64,000 nt of DNA from Globodera rostochiensis (taxonomy: Eukaryota > Nematoda > Chromadorea > Rhabditida > Heteroderidae), in contig JAEVLN010000006.1 in NCBI GenBank assembly GCA_018350325.1, positions 1,511,193 through 1,575,192 of the forward strand, in the 5' to 3' direction. Shown here piece after piece: positions 47,915 through 59,600 of the stretch. Positions within the stretch are counted from its first letter, which is position 1, and every line of letters begins with the position of its first letter. The notes beneath the pieces were generated by a model. It saw nothing but the letters and a program-made list of their open reading frames with translations, was not told where the DNA came from and searched no databases. The translations under genes were made by a program, and so were the position numbers.

Positions 47915-48700
47915 TGGAACAGTAGCACGCACAAAAATTATTAACAAGTCAAAACTTATGAATAAAGAAGCCACAATCACAACGCCTCAATGATTTCATG
48001 ATAACAAATTTAAAAAAAATAAATAAAATTAACATTAACGGAAAATATTAAATTTATGATTCCTATTTCCAAGCAACTGGCACAGTGTTATGGCAGCGAA
48101 TAGCGCTCGTTCCTTTTAGTCTTTAGCCGTTTTTCGAGAAAAAAACTGCCCAGCTGATCTTTGTGCCCAACCAACTAAACACATAAAGCCATTCACAAAA
48201 GAGAAATTGAATTTTAATTTTTAAAAATAAAATTCATATTAAAAAATGTAAATTTCTGGCATGGTTTTCAAGGAGTAACATTTATCTTTTTAGGCCTTTT
48301 TTAAATTAATCTTAAATTTTAGTGTTCTTGTACATTGTATTGAATGAACACCATGCATTTAGCAAATGAATAAGATAAAAAGGGTTAATTTCAAAAGGGA
48401 CAAAAGTCATTTTTGCTTCGGGAAATTTTGATTGTCTCGTAATTAGTTTTTTTAAGAAAAGCAATACCAATATTTGACTGAATGTTGGTGCAATGTTTGC
48501 ACATCTTCGCCGAGAGGTCAACAAATTGCACGATCAAATCGATTAACGGAGTTGAGAAAGAGAACAATGTGATAAACCGATCGAATGAATATGCGGCGAT
48601 TCTCAATAATTATTGGAACGGGTGGTCAATTTGGCGCTAGCGGTTCGGCGCCAATTATAAAATGACCTTTTCGGCGTCGCAACAATTTAAAATTTAAAAT
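47915..48700. other. AT-rich interval, no gene seen
   Basis: Short minus-strand open frames around 48310-48610 have no splice context or recognisable motif. Confidence 0.45.
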
Positions 48701-48754
48701 AGAGTAGGGCGGGATCGGGGCTGGTACTGATGTCTATTAGGGAGTGAATTTCGG

Positions 48755-50022
48755 TAGGGGTCGTTTGAGTCTGGCCGGTTGAGTCTGGGCCAGTTGAGTT
48801 TCCGGTTGAGTCTGGCCGGTTGAGTCTGGTGGCCAGTTGAGTCTGGCCGTTGAGTCTGGTTAGAAGGAAAAAAGCAATATTTAATTTTCTGAACCGGTTT
48901 CAAAAACCGTTTAAATATTATAAAGGCTTAATTATTCTTTTTTGAGACTTAGAAAACATCGGTTTCAGCACCAAAACAAGCCTAGAGAAGTTTTTTTTGG
49001 AAGTTTGACGAAATTTTATATGAATTCGGCTCTTCCGACTTTTGTCCGATTTTGGCTTACCGGACCATTTGTCGTCGTGTCATATGTATGTGACACTTGA
49101 GCTTAGGCTTAAACCTAAGCTAGCCTAGGCTTAGGCTTAAGCCTAGGATTAAAGCTATTCTATGTATAACCTGAAAAACAAAATTTTTTAGGCGCCTATT
49201 TTGAGATTTTTCGAGCCTATAAATAAACCTTTATAATATTTAAACGGTTTTTGAAACCGGTTCAGAAAATTAAATATTGCAACTTTTTTTCCTTCTAACC
49301 AGACTCAACCGGCTAGACTCAACCGGCCAGACTCAACTGGCCCAGACTCAACCGGCCAGACTCAAACGGGCCGCTCCCAGTGAATTTCCCTTGAGTCTGG
49401 CCGGGCGAGTCTGGGCCAGTTGAGTCTGGCCGATTGAGTCTGAGCCGGTTGAGTCTGGTGGCCAGTTGAGTCTCGGCCGGTTGACCCGGCCTAACAAACC
49501 CATCAGGGTGGCATAGGCCTAAGCCTAACGAACCCCAAGTAGCATTTTTTGGGCGACCATCAATATGCCATGCAGAATCATAGTTTTTGTTGTTGAATAT
49601 GTTATGTTTTGTTGGCTTCAATTTGGTTTTAGAAATTTATATTTTTTTAGCAAATGTTGCTTGGATTTTAATTTTTAGGCCACTCATTAAAAATATTTTT
49701 TTCCTGTCAACCAGACTCAACCGCACCAGACTCAACCGGCCACCAGACTCAACCGGCCCAGACTCAACCGGCCACCAGACTCAACCGGCCACCAGACTCA
49801 ACCGGCCACCAGACTCAACCGGCCACCAGACTCAACCGGCCACCAGACTCAACCGGCCACCAGACTCAACCGGCCACCAGACTCAACCGGCCACCAGACT
49901 CAAACGGCCCAGACTCAACCGGCCCAGACTCAACCGGCCCAGACTCAACCGCCCAGACTCAACCGGCCCAGACTCAATCGGCCCAGACTCAATCGGCCAG
50001 AGTCAAACGACCCCTACCGCGG
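48755..50022. repeat. gactcaaccggc array and foldback
   Basis: Inverted ends TAGGGGTCGTTTGAGTCTGG (48755) and GTCAAACGACCCCTA (to 50022). Three clusters of cagactcaaccggc words: 48755-48860 and 49375-49480 read ttgagtctgg, while 49300-49370 and 49710-50005 read inverted. 48862-49090 also occurs at about 58370-58720 and part of it is inverted at 49190-49300. No clean 8-bp duplication found. Confidence 0.8.
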
Positions 50023-50214
50023 TTTTTTTTTCTTTGTTGTTTTATGCAAATTTTTGGGGGGTTCAATTCAGCAGCATTTTTGTTAATAATAAAAAGTGAA
50101 TTTTTGGGTGTGAATGGATGAATGGATACGTTTATAGGGGGACATTGACCGCAAGTCTTCGCTTCCTTCAGTCGCGCATTCGTCGACTTGATTTCTATTG
50201 ATTCGAATTGATTT

Positions 50215-50432
50215 TTTACAACAAAAAATCAAATTTGGACGGCTCGAGGACGAGTGTGAAGACGCTGTCCTTCACCAGAGGCCGAATTTCTTGTGCCACA
50301 ACTCTCTTCTGTGTATGTACAGAATGGAAAACTCCTGGCAAATGCCCAAGGTGAAGAGGCGTCGAATGTTGCGCAGAAAGGTGACGACAGATGCTTCCGG
50401 CACCGCCGGACCCCCCCCCCCCCCCCCCCCCT
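50215..50432. other. GC-richer island, coding status unresolved
   Basis: Non-repetitive patch open on both strands (plus strand MENSWQMPKVKRRRM; minus strand EIRPLVKDSVFTLVLEP), ending in a 21-C run at 50411-50431. No partner exons found. Confidence 0.25.
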
Positions 50433-50599
50433 CTATTTTACCCAAAAAGTTTTAAAAAATCGCGCACAAAAAATTGATAAAAATCGCTAAAAATGCTCAT
50501 TTGTGACCAGGTTTCGACCCCCCCCCCCCTTCCGACTTTCCCGCGCCGAAGGTCTTTTAAATTTAAATTAAAAAATTTTCGTAAAAGTCATGAGTTTTT

Positions 50600-50880
50600 T
50601 GGGGTCTCGATCTCGGGAAGTCTCGAGTCTCAGAGTCAATTCTCGCTAAATTTAGGTCTCGAACACTTTGTCCAATGCATCATCGATTAAAATTTCATAC
50701 TGAATTTCGCTCGGGAATTTTTGATTTGGAACAATCTAAGAACCGTTTGTACTGTTCTGTTCCTGTTTGTGTTCTGTTCTCGAGGTCAGAACAGAACAGT
50801 TAGGCTTTCTAAAATTTGAGAACAGACAGGAACAGCTCCAAAATTGTTGGAACAGCAAAACAATGGTAACCCGATACTTT
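50600..50880. repeat. Dispersed repeat, copy 2 (copy 1 at 1965-2160)
   Basis: Same core TTTGTCCAATGCATCATCG, flanked by gaacag / ctgttc words (50740-50870) and tctcgag words. Confidence 0.75.
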
Positions 50881-51032
50881 ACCTCGAGACTCTCAAGACC
50901 CAAAAATCTCGAGACTTTTTTTGTAAAATTTTTAATGACTTCAAAAATGTCATACATTTTCTAAGATTAAGTCAATTTTAGACTAACCAAATCTAATTAT
51001 ATTTAAGCTAATTCTTTAACGCCATTTTATGT

Positions 51033-52057
51033 TTAAATTCCCACCACACCTTTGGCATCGCGCCGCTCAGTGCGGGCGCCTTTTGAAAGTAAAAAGCGCA
51101 CAACGTTCGGCTTCCCAAAGGCCGATGCGAGCATCAAACCGGTGACACCGTCCCTTTTCTGTGCCTCAATGTCTTGGCCATTCTCCACGAATAATTTGAC
51201 TGCAATTAAAAATTTCAGAGCTGAGGCATAGAGGCCTAAGAAGCTTAATCCAAGTTAAGCAAATTTGTTTTGCGCAAATTTTAGATAATTTCCCCTAAAA
51301 ATTTTTGATTTTTTTAGGGGAGGGGGGGGGGGAGGTGTGCAGGTCCGCGGCCGAGAAAATTTGTTAAGCAATTTGGGAGGGTGCTAAATTTAAAAAAAAT
51401 TCTTGTTCGACGGAGTAAAAAAATAGTCTAGCCGGCTATGCCACTGTCTACGTTTTGCCACCTTACATTTTGGCACCCCGGCAAAAGTGCATTGCTTCCG
51501 TTACGTTTTGTCAATATTACATTTTTTAAAGAGGCCAAAAGATTCCGAAAAAATTTTGGAATCGAAAAACCTTCAAACGGTCTGGGGTTCGAAATTGATC
51601 GAAATTTAAGTTTTTTTGATGGGTTGGCAAAATGTAACATTTTTGCTGGGGTGGCAAAACGTAATGGTGGCAAGTGGCAAAACGTACGGACATCACCTGG
51701 TTTGATATGGTTTAACATGCCCAATCCCGTTCTACAAAGTTTCTGAAAATTCGCTTTACATGCTTTTCTGCAGAACTTACCGGTGTCCAAATGCCCTCGC
51801 GTGCACGCTTTAAACCACGATTCCTCGTCCTTCAATTTTTCCTTCAACTTAAATTTAAATTCATTCATTTTGAGCAAATGCTAAACTATTTAGAACTTGA
51901 ACATTATTTACAATATATTAAATATATATTTAAATTAAAATTTAAAAAAATATATATCGGACCCGACAGAGACAGTAAAATCTTTATTTGCTTGACCAAA
52001 AACAAAACTCACTTCCATGTCATTGTTCGGCTCAATTTCGTCGTTTACCGCATACAT
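51033..52057 (-). CDS. Short ankyrin-repeat protein
   Basis: Three exons on the minus strand: 52057-52013, 51880-51781, 51199-51033, phases 0 and 1, about 103 aa. Ankyrin pattern is clear in WFKACTRGHLDTVKLFVENG and GVTGLMLASAFGKPNVV with FLLSKGA, roughly two repeats. It ends at a stop after RRDAKGVVGI unless a GTGTGG donor leads to further exons downstream. Exons 1 and 2 (acceptor then HLLK) resemble those of the next gene at 52622-53522. Presumably a protein-interaction adaptor; short for the family, possibly truncated. Confidence 0.7.
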
Positions 52058-52144
52058 ACCTAACAAATAAGATAGATATTAGAGGCCGAACCCAGGCCGG
52101 CCGGTAGGAGGTAATCCGGGTTCTTTTTTTTTTTGCTAAAACCG

Positions 52145-52605
52145 GATTATCCGGACTACCCGGATCTGAACTGGGTAACTTCGGAAAGTCTTATCTGACC
52201 CAATTTGAAATTGACCGGTTGCCAACTTTTTAAATCAGGATTAGGAATGGGTCAAAATGGGGGTGTTCGATTCGGAGTAGGGTTGAGCGGGACCGGGACC
52301 AGTACAAGAAATGTCTTTTCTGGGACTGAAATTTAGTCCCGAGTTTTTTCAAGCTCTAGTATAAATGGTCCCGGTTTTTCCCAAAAGTCCCGGTCCCGCT
52401 CAACCCTAATTCGGAGTTTACACCTCCGATTATACCAAGAACCAAGCCGGATCTGGGCTGGGTATTTAACTATTGTAGGGCTTACCTGACCCAATTTGAA
52501 ATTTCAGTGACCGATCGCCCAATGTTTAAATTTCAGGATTAGGAATTGTTCGAACTGGGGGTGTTCGATTCAAAGTGTACACCTCCGATTATCCCAAGAA
52601 CCACC
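52145..52605. repeat. Tandem duplication between ankyrin and TM/coil genes
   Basis: 52145-52440 (with MITE removed) and 52455-52605 share ggatctg-ctgggta, gacccaatttgaaatt and gggggtgttcgattc words in order. Confidence 0.75.
52278..52408. mobile_element. hAT-like MITE, gggaccggga family
   Basis: 131 bp, ends TAGGGTTGAGCGGGACCGGG / CGGTCCCGCTCAACCCTA, exact duplication ATTCGGAG (52270-52277, 52409-52416). Confidence 0.96.
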
Positions 52606-52621
52606 ACCTTTTACTCGACTT

Positions 52622-53522
52622 TCAATTCCGATTGTAATTACCAATTCCATTTATTGTATAATTTAACACTGCAACTGTGTTCTGCAAGTCGACGATGGTC
52701 CGCAACTGTTGCTTCTGACACTCCTCCGTTTTGATCTCCAGTTTGACGATCATTTCCCACAGAGCTAACAGTTGTTTTAGTTCAGTAGACAGTCTGTGCA
52801 CCTCCAATTTGCTGACTCCATAGATCATCGCAGCAGCAGAAATGAACAAAACTAATAGGCTAAATGAGCCCAAATGTCGTCGATAAGAATCTTAAAGTCC
52901 AAAGAAGTTGGTTGGCATAATTACAAATTTAAACGTTTATTGGCCTAACGACATTTACAAAATTCAAATTTAAACATTTAAATGTTCTTTACCAATTTCT
53001 TGCATGCGCTTTTCCAACTGCTTCATGCCTTTCAATTCCAATTCATTTTGCTTGAGCTTTACCAGCAAATGCTAAAATTATTATATAAATATATGGACTT
53101 ATTATTTGAATATTAAGATTATTCGAATAATCCTTGTATTATTTTAAAATATTCAAATAAAAAATGGCGAGTTATTTAAGTAAAATTTTTTTTAAACTTA
53201 TCACTAGTGAAATTTGAACATCCGTTTTTCTTTTTTATTTCTATATTTTCTTTTGAAAAATAGAGCTTTAAATTTTACACGTTAGATCGGATTTTCTCAA
53301 ATTCAATTTTTGAAATTCAAATAATATTAATTCCTCGTATTATTTTCAAATAATACTAGGGCGATTATTCAAATACCCTAAAAGGAAAGTAAAAATCGGT
53401 ATTTTTTGATCAAAACCAAAACTCACTTCCAGTCCCTCATCCTGATCAGACGTGGATTCTCTGTCTTTGTTCGGCCCAATTTCGACGTTTTGGCCGTGCA
53501 AAGTGTCCGCAGCGTCTCTCAT
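52622..53522 (-). CDS. Single-pass membrane protein with coiled-coil
   Basis: Three exons on the minus strand: 53522-53427, 53071-52993, 52890-52622, phases 0 and 1, 147 aa. Acidic N-terminus (DRESTSDQDEGLE), a heptad-like stretch HLLVKLKQNELELKGMKQLE, one TM segment (GSFSLLVLFISAAAMIYGV), then a second helix with hydrophobic spacing (TELKQLLALWEMIVKLEIK) and an NYT glycosylation-type site near the end. No signal peptide. Family not recognised; could be an adaptor or tail-type membrane protein. Exons 1-2 are related to those of the ankyrin gene next door. Confidence 0.65.
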
Positions 53523-53699
53523 ATTTATGAAAATGACAAAAAATAATAAATATTTTTTAAGTTCGATTTTCGGGCGTTTAACTATCGTTGTTAATAGACC
53601 AAAACTGCAGAATTTCGCCCAATTTTTCGTTTGTGGGGGGGGGGCTGGATTTAAAAAAAATAAAAAATTCGCTTCAAAATTTTCTCATTTTGAATATTG

Positions 53700-54187
53700 G
53701 ATCAAAATATTATGAAATCTTCACAAAGTTTGAAAAATAAGGGCAAAATATGGACGCGCGCCTCAAATAAGGACATTTTTAAATTTAATTTATAAGATTA
53801 GGGACCTTCCAAATAAGGACAAATCTTATAAATAAGGACACAGTTGTTGGCAACCCTGCCTATAACTTAACCAAGGAAATAGCAGTGTTTGAGTTTGGCG
53901 AATACGATGCGTCAAGGTTAAAGAGTGAAGAAGGGTAGAACACGAGAAGTGATAAAAATAATGTGTAAAGTGAAGAGACTTTTGACAGAGAGAGAGAGAG
54001 AGTGAGAGAGAGAAAAATGAATGAGATAAAAGAGTGAAGAAGGGTAGAACACGAGAAGTGATAGAAATAATGTGTAAAGTGAAGAGACTTTTGACAGAGA
54101 GAGTGAGAGAGAGAAAAATGAATGAGATAAAAGAGTGAAGAAGGGTAGAACACGAGAAGTGATAGAAATAAGGTGTAAAGTGTTGAC

Positions 54188-54218
<31 letters not shown>

Positions 54219-54560
54219 GAGAGAGAGAGAGAGGAGAGAGACAAAAATAAATGAGAGAGTGGGGCAGAGATTTGACCAATGGCGCTGCGCTACCCGTTGC
54301 GGCGCGCGCGCGTCGTACGCCACTCGCGGCTGATTTGCTGCGGCGGGTGGGTAACGCAGCGCTGTCTGGTGTGCATGGGAGTGTAGAGAAAGAAAAAAGA
54401 AAGTGAAAATGTGAGAGGGAAGGAAGAAGTGGCAGGGAAAGAGAGAGAGAGAAGGAGGGAAGGAAGAAGTGGCAGGGAAAGAGAGAGAGAGAAGGAGGGA
54501 AGGAAGAAGTGGCAGGGAAAGAGAGAGAGAGAGAAGGAGGGAGAGTGTAATGAATAGGGC
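53700..54560. repeat. Polypurine tract with two nested tandem repeats
   Basis: 53920-54200 has three ~100 bp units (gaagaagggtagaacacgag ... gacagagagag). 54415-54545 has three ~50 bp units (ggaagaagtggcagggaaag). The plus strand is nearly all purine over long stretches, interrupted by a GC-rich block at 54275-54380 containing gcgcgcgcgcg. 53700-53860 is a degenerate repeat ending GGCAACCCTG. All minus-strand Ser/Leu-rich open frames here are repeat artefacts. Confidence 0.85.
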
Positions 54561-54599
54561 TCGGATTTATATTGGCCAAAAACTTGCACAAATCTGATT

Positions 54600-56670
54600 T
54601 TCAAAAATTTATAACCTTATTCAATATTAGTGATCTTAATTTTTAATATCATAAAAAGCAATGAATTTTGAGGAAAATGCCAAGAGGGGTAAAATGCCAA
54701 AATTGGTAAAATGCCAAGAGAAAAAATGCAAGTTTGAACATTTATTGGCGTCTAAATGTTGAAAGTTTATTTTTTTAGACTCAACTAAATCAAAAGACAA
54801 ACAAGGTGCCATTTGAAAGCTCCAAGCTTTTAAATAGGGTTGTTCTGCTTTTTTGGCCCAAAAACCGAAACTGAAAACCAGGGGTCGGAAAACCGGCCTA
54901 ACCAAAACTGGGACCCTAAAAGCTAAACAATTAGAGAAATCGAAAGTTATTTCCACAAAACAATAAAAAATTGTGTGCTTTTTCACAATGAACTTTTTAA
55001 AAGGAATTGAACCCCGATTAGTTTTTTAAATGATTTTTCTCATTTAGAGCTTTCGAATTGCATCTTGATTATTTGTTTAATTTGGTTGAGTTTAAAACGT
55101 TATTGAGTGACTTCTGCTGTACAGAATGTTAATGAATGGAGTGGAGTGACTTTATTGGGTCACAATTTTGCCCCACATCACTCAACGGATTAAAAATGAC
55201 CCAAAAAGTGTACATCGGGGGCATACAAATTGATTTTTATTACTCTTTTTGGTCCAAATTTGTGGGCAGTTTTATTAATGATTTGAATAGCAAATTTATA
55301 TCATTTTTAAGAAACAATTTCATTCTTTTTGTTCATAAAACGAAAAAAGATTATGACAATTTAAACCAGTGCTGCGATTCGTCCTAAATGGCAAGGGCAA
55401 TCCTTGAAAATGGACCCTCGATCTTAAAAAGTGTAACTGTCCTTATTTTCAAGATTGCCCTTTAATGAGAACATTTAGCTCTGGAAGTTTAAATTTTTGT
55501 GCATTTATGTCAATGTTTTGTTTCCACCGGCCCGATCCCGAACTGAGATTTCTCGAGAGCCCTTATCAGACTAAAAAAAATCATGATCAAGACTCGAAAT
55601 TTACAGGATTTATTTGTTTCAAGCTTTTCAAATTTTTGTGATCAGTTCGTGTTCTAAAAGTTAAATCAGCAAGCACAGAAGACGACCTGTTGGTTGATTC
55701 ATACTGGCTGTGTTTTGGGTTTCGATATGCTTGGATTGACTATAATTAAAAAAATATTTGTTTTATTAATTTTGTTGTTTTCAATATTAATGATTAGGGA
55801 TGGCATTTATATGCACATAAAATCTTGAAATATGCGCATAAAATATGCACCAAAAATTGCAAAATATGCACATAAAATTAAAAAATATGCATATAAATTT
55901 TTCCAAATTCAATATAAAATTTCCCTAAATCACTAAAAAGTCAATTTTTTGGGGGCATTTTTAAAAAATCAATTTTTAGGGGTGCCTTTTTGAAAATTTT
56001 TAGAAAGCCAATTTTTAGGGGTGCATATTTGAAATTTTTGAAAAAGTCGATCTTTAGGGGTATATTTTTCGTTTTTATTGCATTTTTGTTAAGGAATTTT
56101 TGAAAATGGCGAAATATGGATAAAAATGGCAAAAATGCCACAATATGCACATAAAATATGCACATAAATCCCTAAATATGCACAAATATGCAAATATGCA
56201 CATAAATCGCGAAATATGCAAAATATGCACATGGAAATGCGTTCTAGAAGCTTCAAACCAAGCTGAAAACACGTTTTTCGTGCGTTTCAGACCGTTCCCA
56301 GTTCAGGAAAAAAATATGCATGTGCATATAAATGCCATCCCTATTAATGATAAAACATTTTTTCTTATTTATTAAAGATTATTATTGACCAGAAAGACAA
56401 GCTGAACCCGAAAGTCGGTTTTCCATGATACCGAATCGCACATTTCATTCAATGACAAAAATTCGAAGCTTATAATTCTTGGAATTTTATCCTTTGGCAT
56501 ATCGCCTTTTACCATTTTTCCTTTTTGGCACGTTAACGGTGCCGCCCACCGCCTTCTTTTCCTCTTTTTGCATTTATTTTTCGCAAATCCAACACGGAGC
56601 TTTATCTCAATTTTTTGATTTATCCTATTTTTTTTGGGCACATTTTCATAATTAAATTTAATTTTCAACC
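54600..56670. other. Intergenic with repeats, no gene supported
   Basis: Two patches (54770-54840, 55020-55100) carry inverted gaaagctc / gagctttc words shared with introns elsewhere. 55795-56343 is a MITE. Confidence 0.5.
55795..56343. mobile_element. hAT-like MITE, atatgcacata family
   Basis: 549 bp, ends TAGGGATGGCATTTATATGC / GCATATAAATGCCATCCCTA, exact duplication TTAATGAT (55787-55794, 56344-56351). Subterminal aaatatgcacat words on both sides; centre has three ttttaggggtgcat units. Confidence 0.96.
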
Positions 56671-56674
56671 CAGC

Positions 56675-59600
56675 ATGACGAGAGATATTGAAAATGTCCG
56701 GGTCGCAATCCGGTGCGTTCTTTCAATGGCATTTCCGCTTTACACACCCACCCGCGTTGTTTTTGTTTCAGAATCCGACCGCAGTGTCCGTGAACGTGGC
56801 GAGAATGTGCCTTTGTGCCTGACAGTGAAGCGTGGAAAACCCCAACTGACCATTGGGCGAGACAAGAAGACATTTACATATGGTGGGTGAGTCATGGACT
56901 AGGGCCAAGACTAAAAAACGTAAAATATTGACTTTAAAATTTACTAAAAGCCCCACAAAATATTGACCAAAACTCCAGTGCCATATTATTGATTGATAAA
57001 ACTAGGATTGGTCCCGGGGGGGGGGGATCCCCGGTTCAACCGGGGACCGGGATACCGGGGGCGGACAAACCGGGGATCCCCGTTTTCGGGGATGGGCAAC
57101 CCGGGGAACGGGAGAATCGCCGGGGATTCCCGGTTTTCCCCGCCCCCACCTCCGGGACTAACCCTAGCTAAAACTGAACAATTTCGGTCAATTTATGCGT
57201 GAAAACCTTCAAAACTCGTCATTCTCTCGTCAAGCCCTATCGCAAAAAATAGTTTAACCCCTGTCGGCCCCTATCAATTTTCGAAACAAAATCGTTGTTT
57301 TTAAAATTGTATTGCTGTCAATATTCAATGACAATTAATTTATTGCTTTTACAGATTACGTTTTTGATCAACAAACTGCGCAAGAAACTGTCTATGAAAA
57401 GTGTGTGGACAAGCTTGTTGAGGGCTCTTTTGATGGATACAATGCCATCGTTTTCGCATATGGACAGGTGTTTTTGTTGTTTTTTGAAAACCGTAAATTT
57501 TGCTTTTAGACTGGCAGTGGCAAAACGTACACCATGGGCACCACCAGCTTTGAAGCTGATCAGCAGCAGCAGACGAACACCGCCGCCGGCATCATACCAC
57601 GGGCGGTTGTACAACTTTTCAATGGCATCAACAAAAGGCGCGAAACGGCACGAAAGGCCGGCAAAGTCATTCCAACCTTCGAGATTTCGGTGCAATTCAT
57701 CGAGGTGGGGCTTTTTTAATGAAATGCCAAGTTGGGCAGTTTTCCGATGGACAAAAATGTCCGGTCGGCCAAAATCGGGCAATCCAAAGATTTATTTTAA
57801 ATTTATTTAGAAACAAACAAATAAATTTAGAAATTTTTCGGCGCCATAAAACTTAACTTGTCTCTATTTTTAAAAGCATTCCGTCGTGTTTCAAATTCTT
57901 CAAAAATTTTTTTTTGGATTGTTTTAAATATTCTTGAAATTACACAATAAAGTTATATAGGAGTTGTTGAGTATGGACATGTAATTTTGTTTATAGATTG
58001 TCAGACAACAACTATGATTTTTGGGACCTTTCTTATTAAATGCGGCTTTTGTTACTTAAAACAAAAATTTCAACCGATTCAAAGCCGCTTTAAATTCTCA
58101 ATTTTTATTTTCTATTGACGAATTCGTAATCAGTGCATCCAAATAACGTATTTTTAGACACTTTTTTAGAATAAAAATAATTTCAAAAATTTTGATCAAA
58201 AGGGTCCCCCCTATGGTTTTTCAAAATTTGAACCGGTTCAAAGTGGTTCCTAATCAAAATGATTTGTCTCGACGAGGGGAGTCGATTGATATTAATATCA
58301 GGAAAAACAAAAGTTTTTGATATTCTTCAATTTTACCGATTTTTGTAAATTACCTAATGCAATATTTTGGAAATTGAATTTTCTGAACCGGTTTCAATAA
58401 CCGATTTAAATATTATAAATTATTATTTGTTGAGGCTGAGAAAACAGTTAGAAGCGATTTGAGGCGATGTAAAGTCATTTTTGCAGATTTTCAAAGCTAA
58501 CTTAAACCTGCCAAAAACTGATTTCAACGCTTTTCAGCGCACAAATTCTTAGTCTAAAATTCGGGCTCAGCACGCACCAAAAACAACCCAGTGAAGTGTT
58601 TTTTTTTGTGGAAGGTTGCAAAAAATTTTTTTGTTATGAATTTGAGTCTTCGGACCTTTTGTCCGATTTTTGCTTACCGGACTTTTCGTCGTCCGACCTC
58701 TTGTCTGTCAGACCTTTTGTCATCGTGCTAAACAAAAAAAATTAACAAATATTTTAGCTTTACAACGAGCAACTCATTGATCTTCTGTCGTCGAAACGGC
58801 ATTCTTCTGCCTCAAGCATCACGATACACGAGGATCCGGTGCGTCATGAGGTTCACTTGCGCGGCGTCTCTTGGCATAATGTCACTTCGCCGGAGGGCAT
58901 TCTTGCCGCTCTGAAAGCGGGCGCCCGCAGGCGTACAACGGCAGCCACCAACAGAAACAACCAGCAGCAGCAGCAGCAGCAGCAGTCTTCTTGTTCGGAT
59001 GCCATTTTCACTGTGAACATCAACCAAACTCGGGTAAAAGTGAAGAAGAAAATATCAAAAACTTTTGGTTTTCATTGAATTTATGTTACGGCAATTTGGG
59101 AAAAATTTCGTAAATGCCAAAGTGCCAACAGAAAGTCTATAACTTTTTTAAACGCTTTTTTGTTTGTTGTAATTCTCATTCATTTTTGCCGTCTCCATTC
59201 GTTCTTGGGCATCGCATTTTTGGGTGCGCAACATATTGTTGCCAACAAAAATCAACGCAAGCAATTAAAAAATATATATCAAAAACAAAAAATCAGCGGA
59301 TTTAAACGTAAAAGATGGAAACATTGAATTTGATCAGTTCCGTCCGATCAATCGTAATAGAATAATTTTTTTACTGGACTTATTTGCAATGTGATAACTT
59401 TTGCCGAAAATTATTAATAATAATCTAACTAAAAATGCCTAAAAAATAATTTTTTAAAACTGTTGTGGTTACAGTTTTGCAAAGAATGATAGTGCGGGGT
59501 TCGAAATTTGCAAAATAAAAAGGGGGGGGGGTGTAGATTTGGGGTTAAGTCCAGAGAAGCCGCAGAAATTTTGTTATATTTGTTCAATTTAAGTAATTTG

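Noticed and set aside
53860..54604. Long minus-strand Ser/Leu/Phe-rich open frames
   Set aside because: All frames of a purine-only tract are open; no splice or start context.
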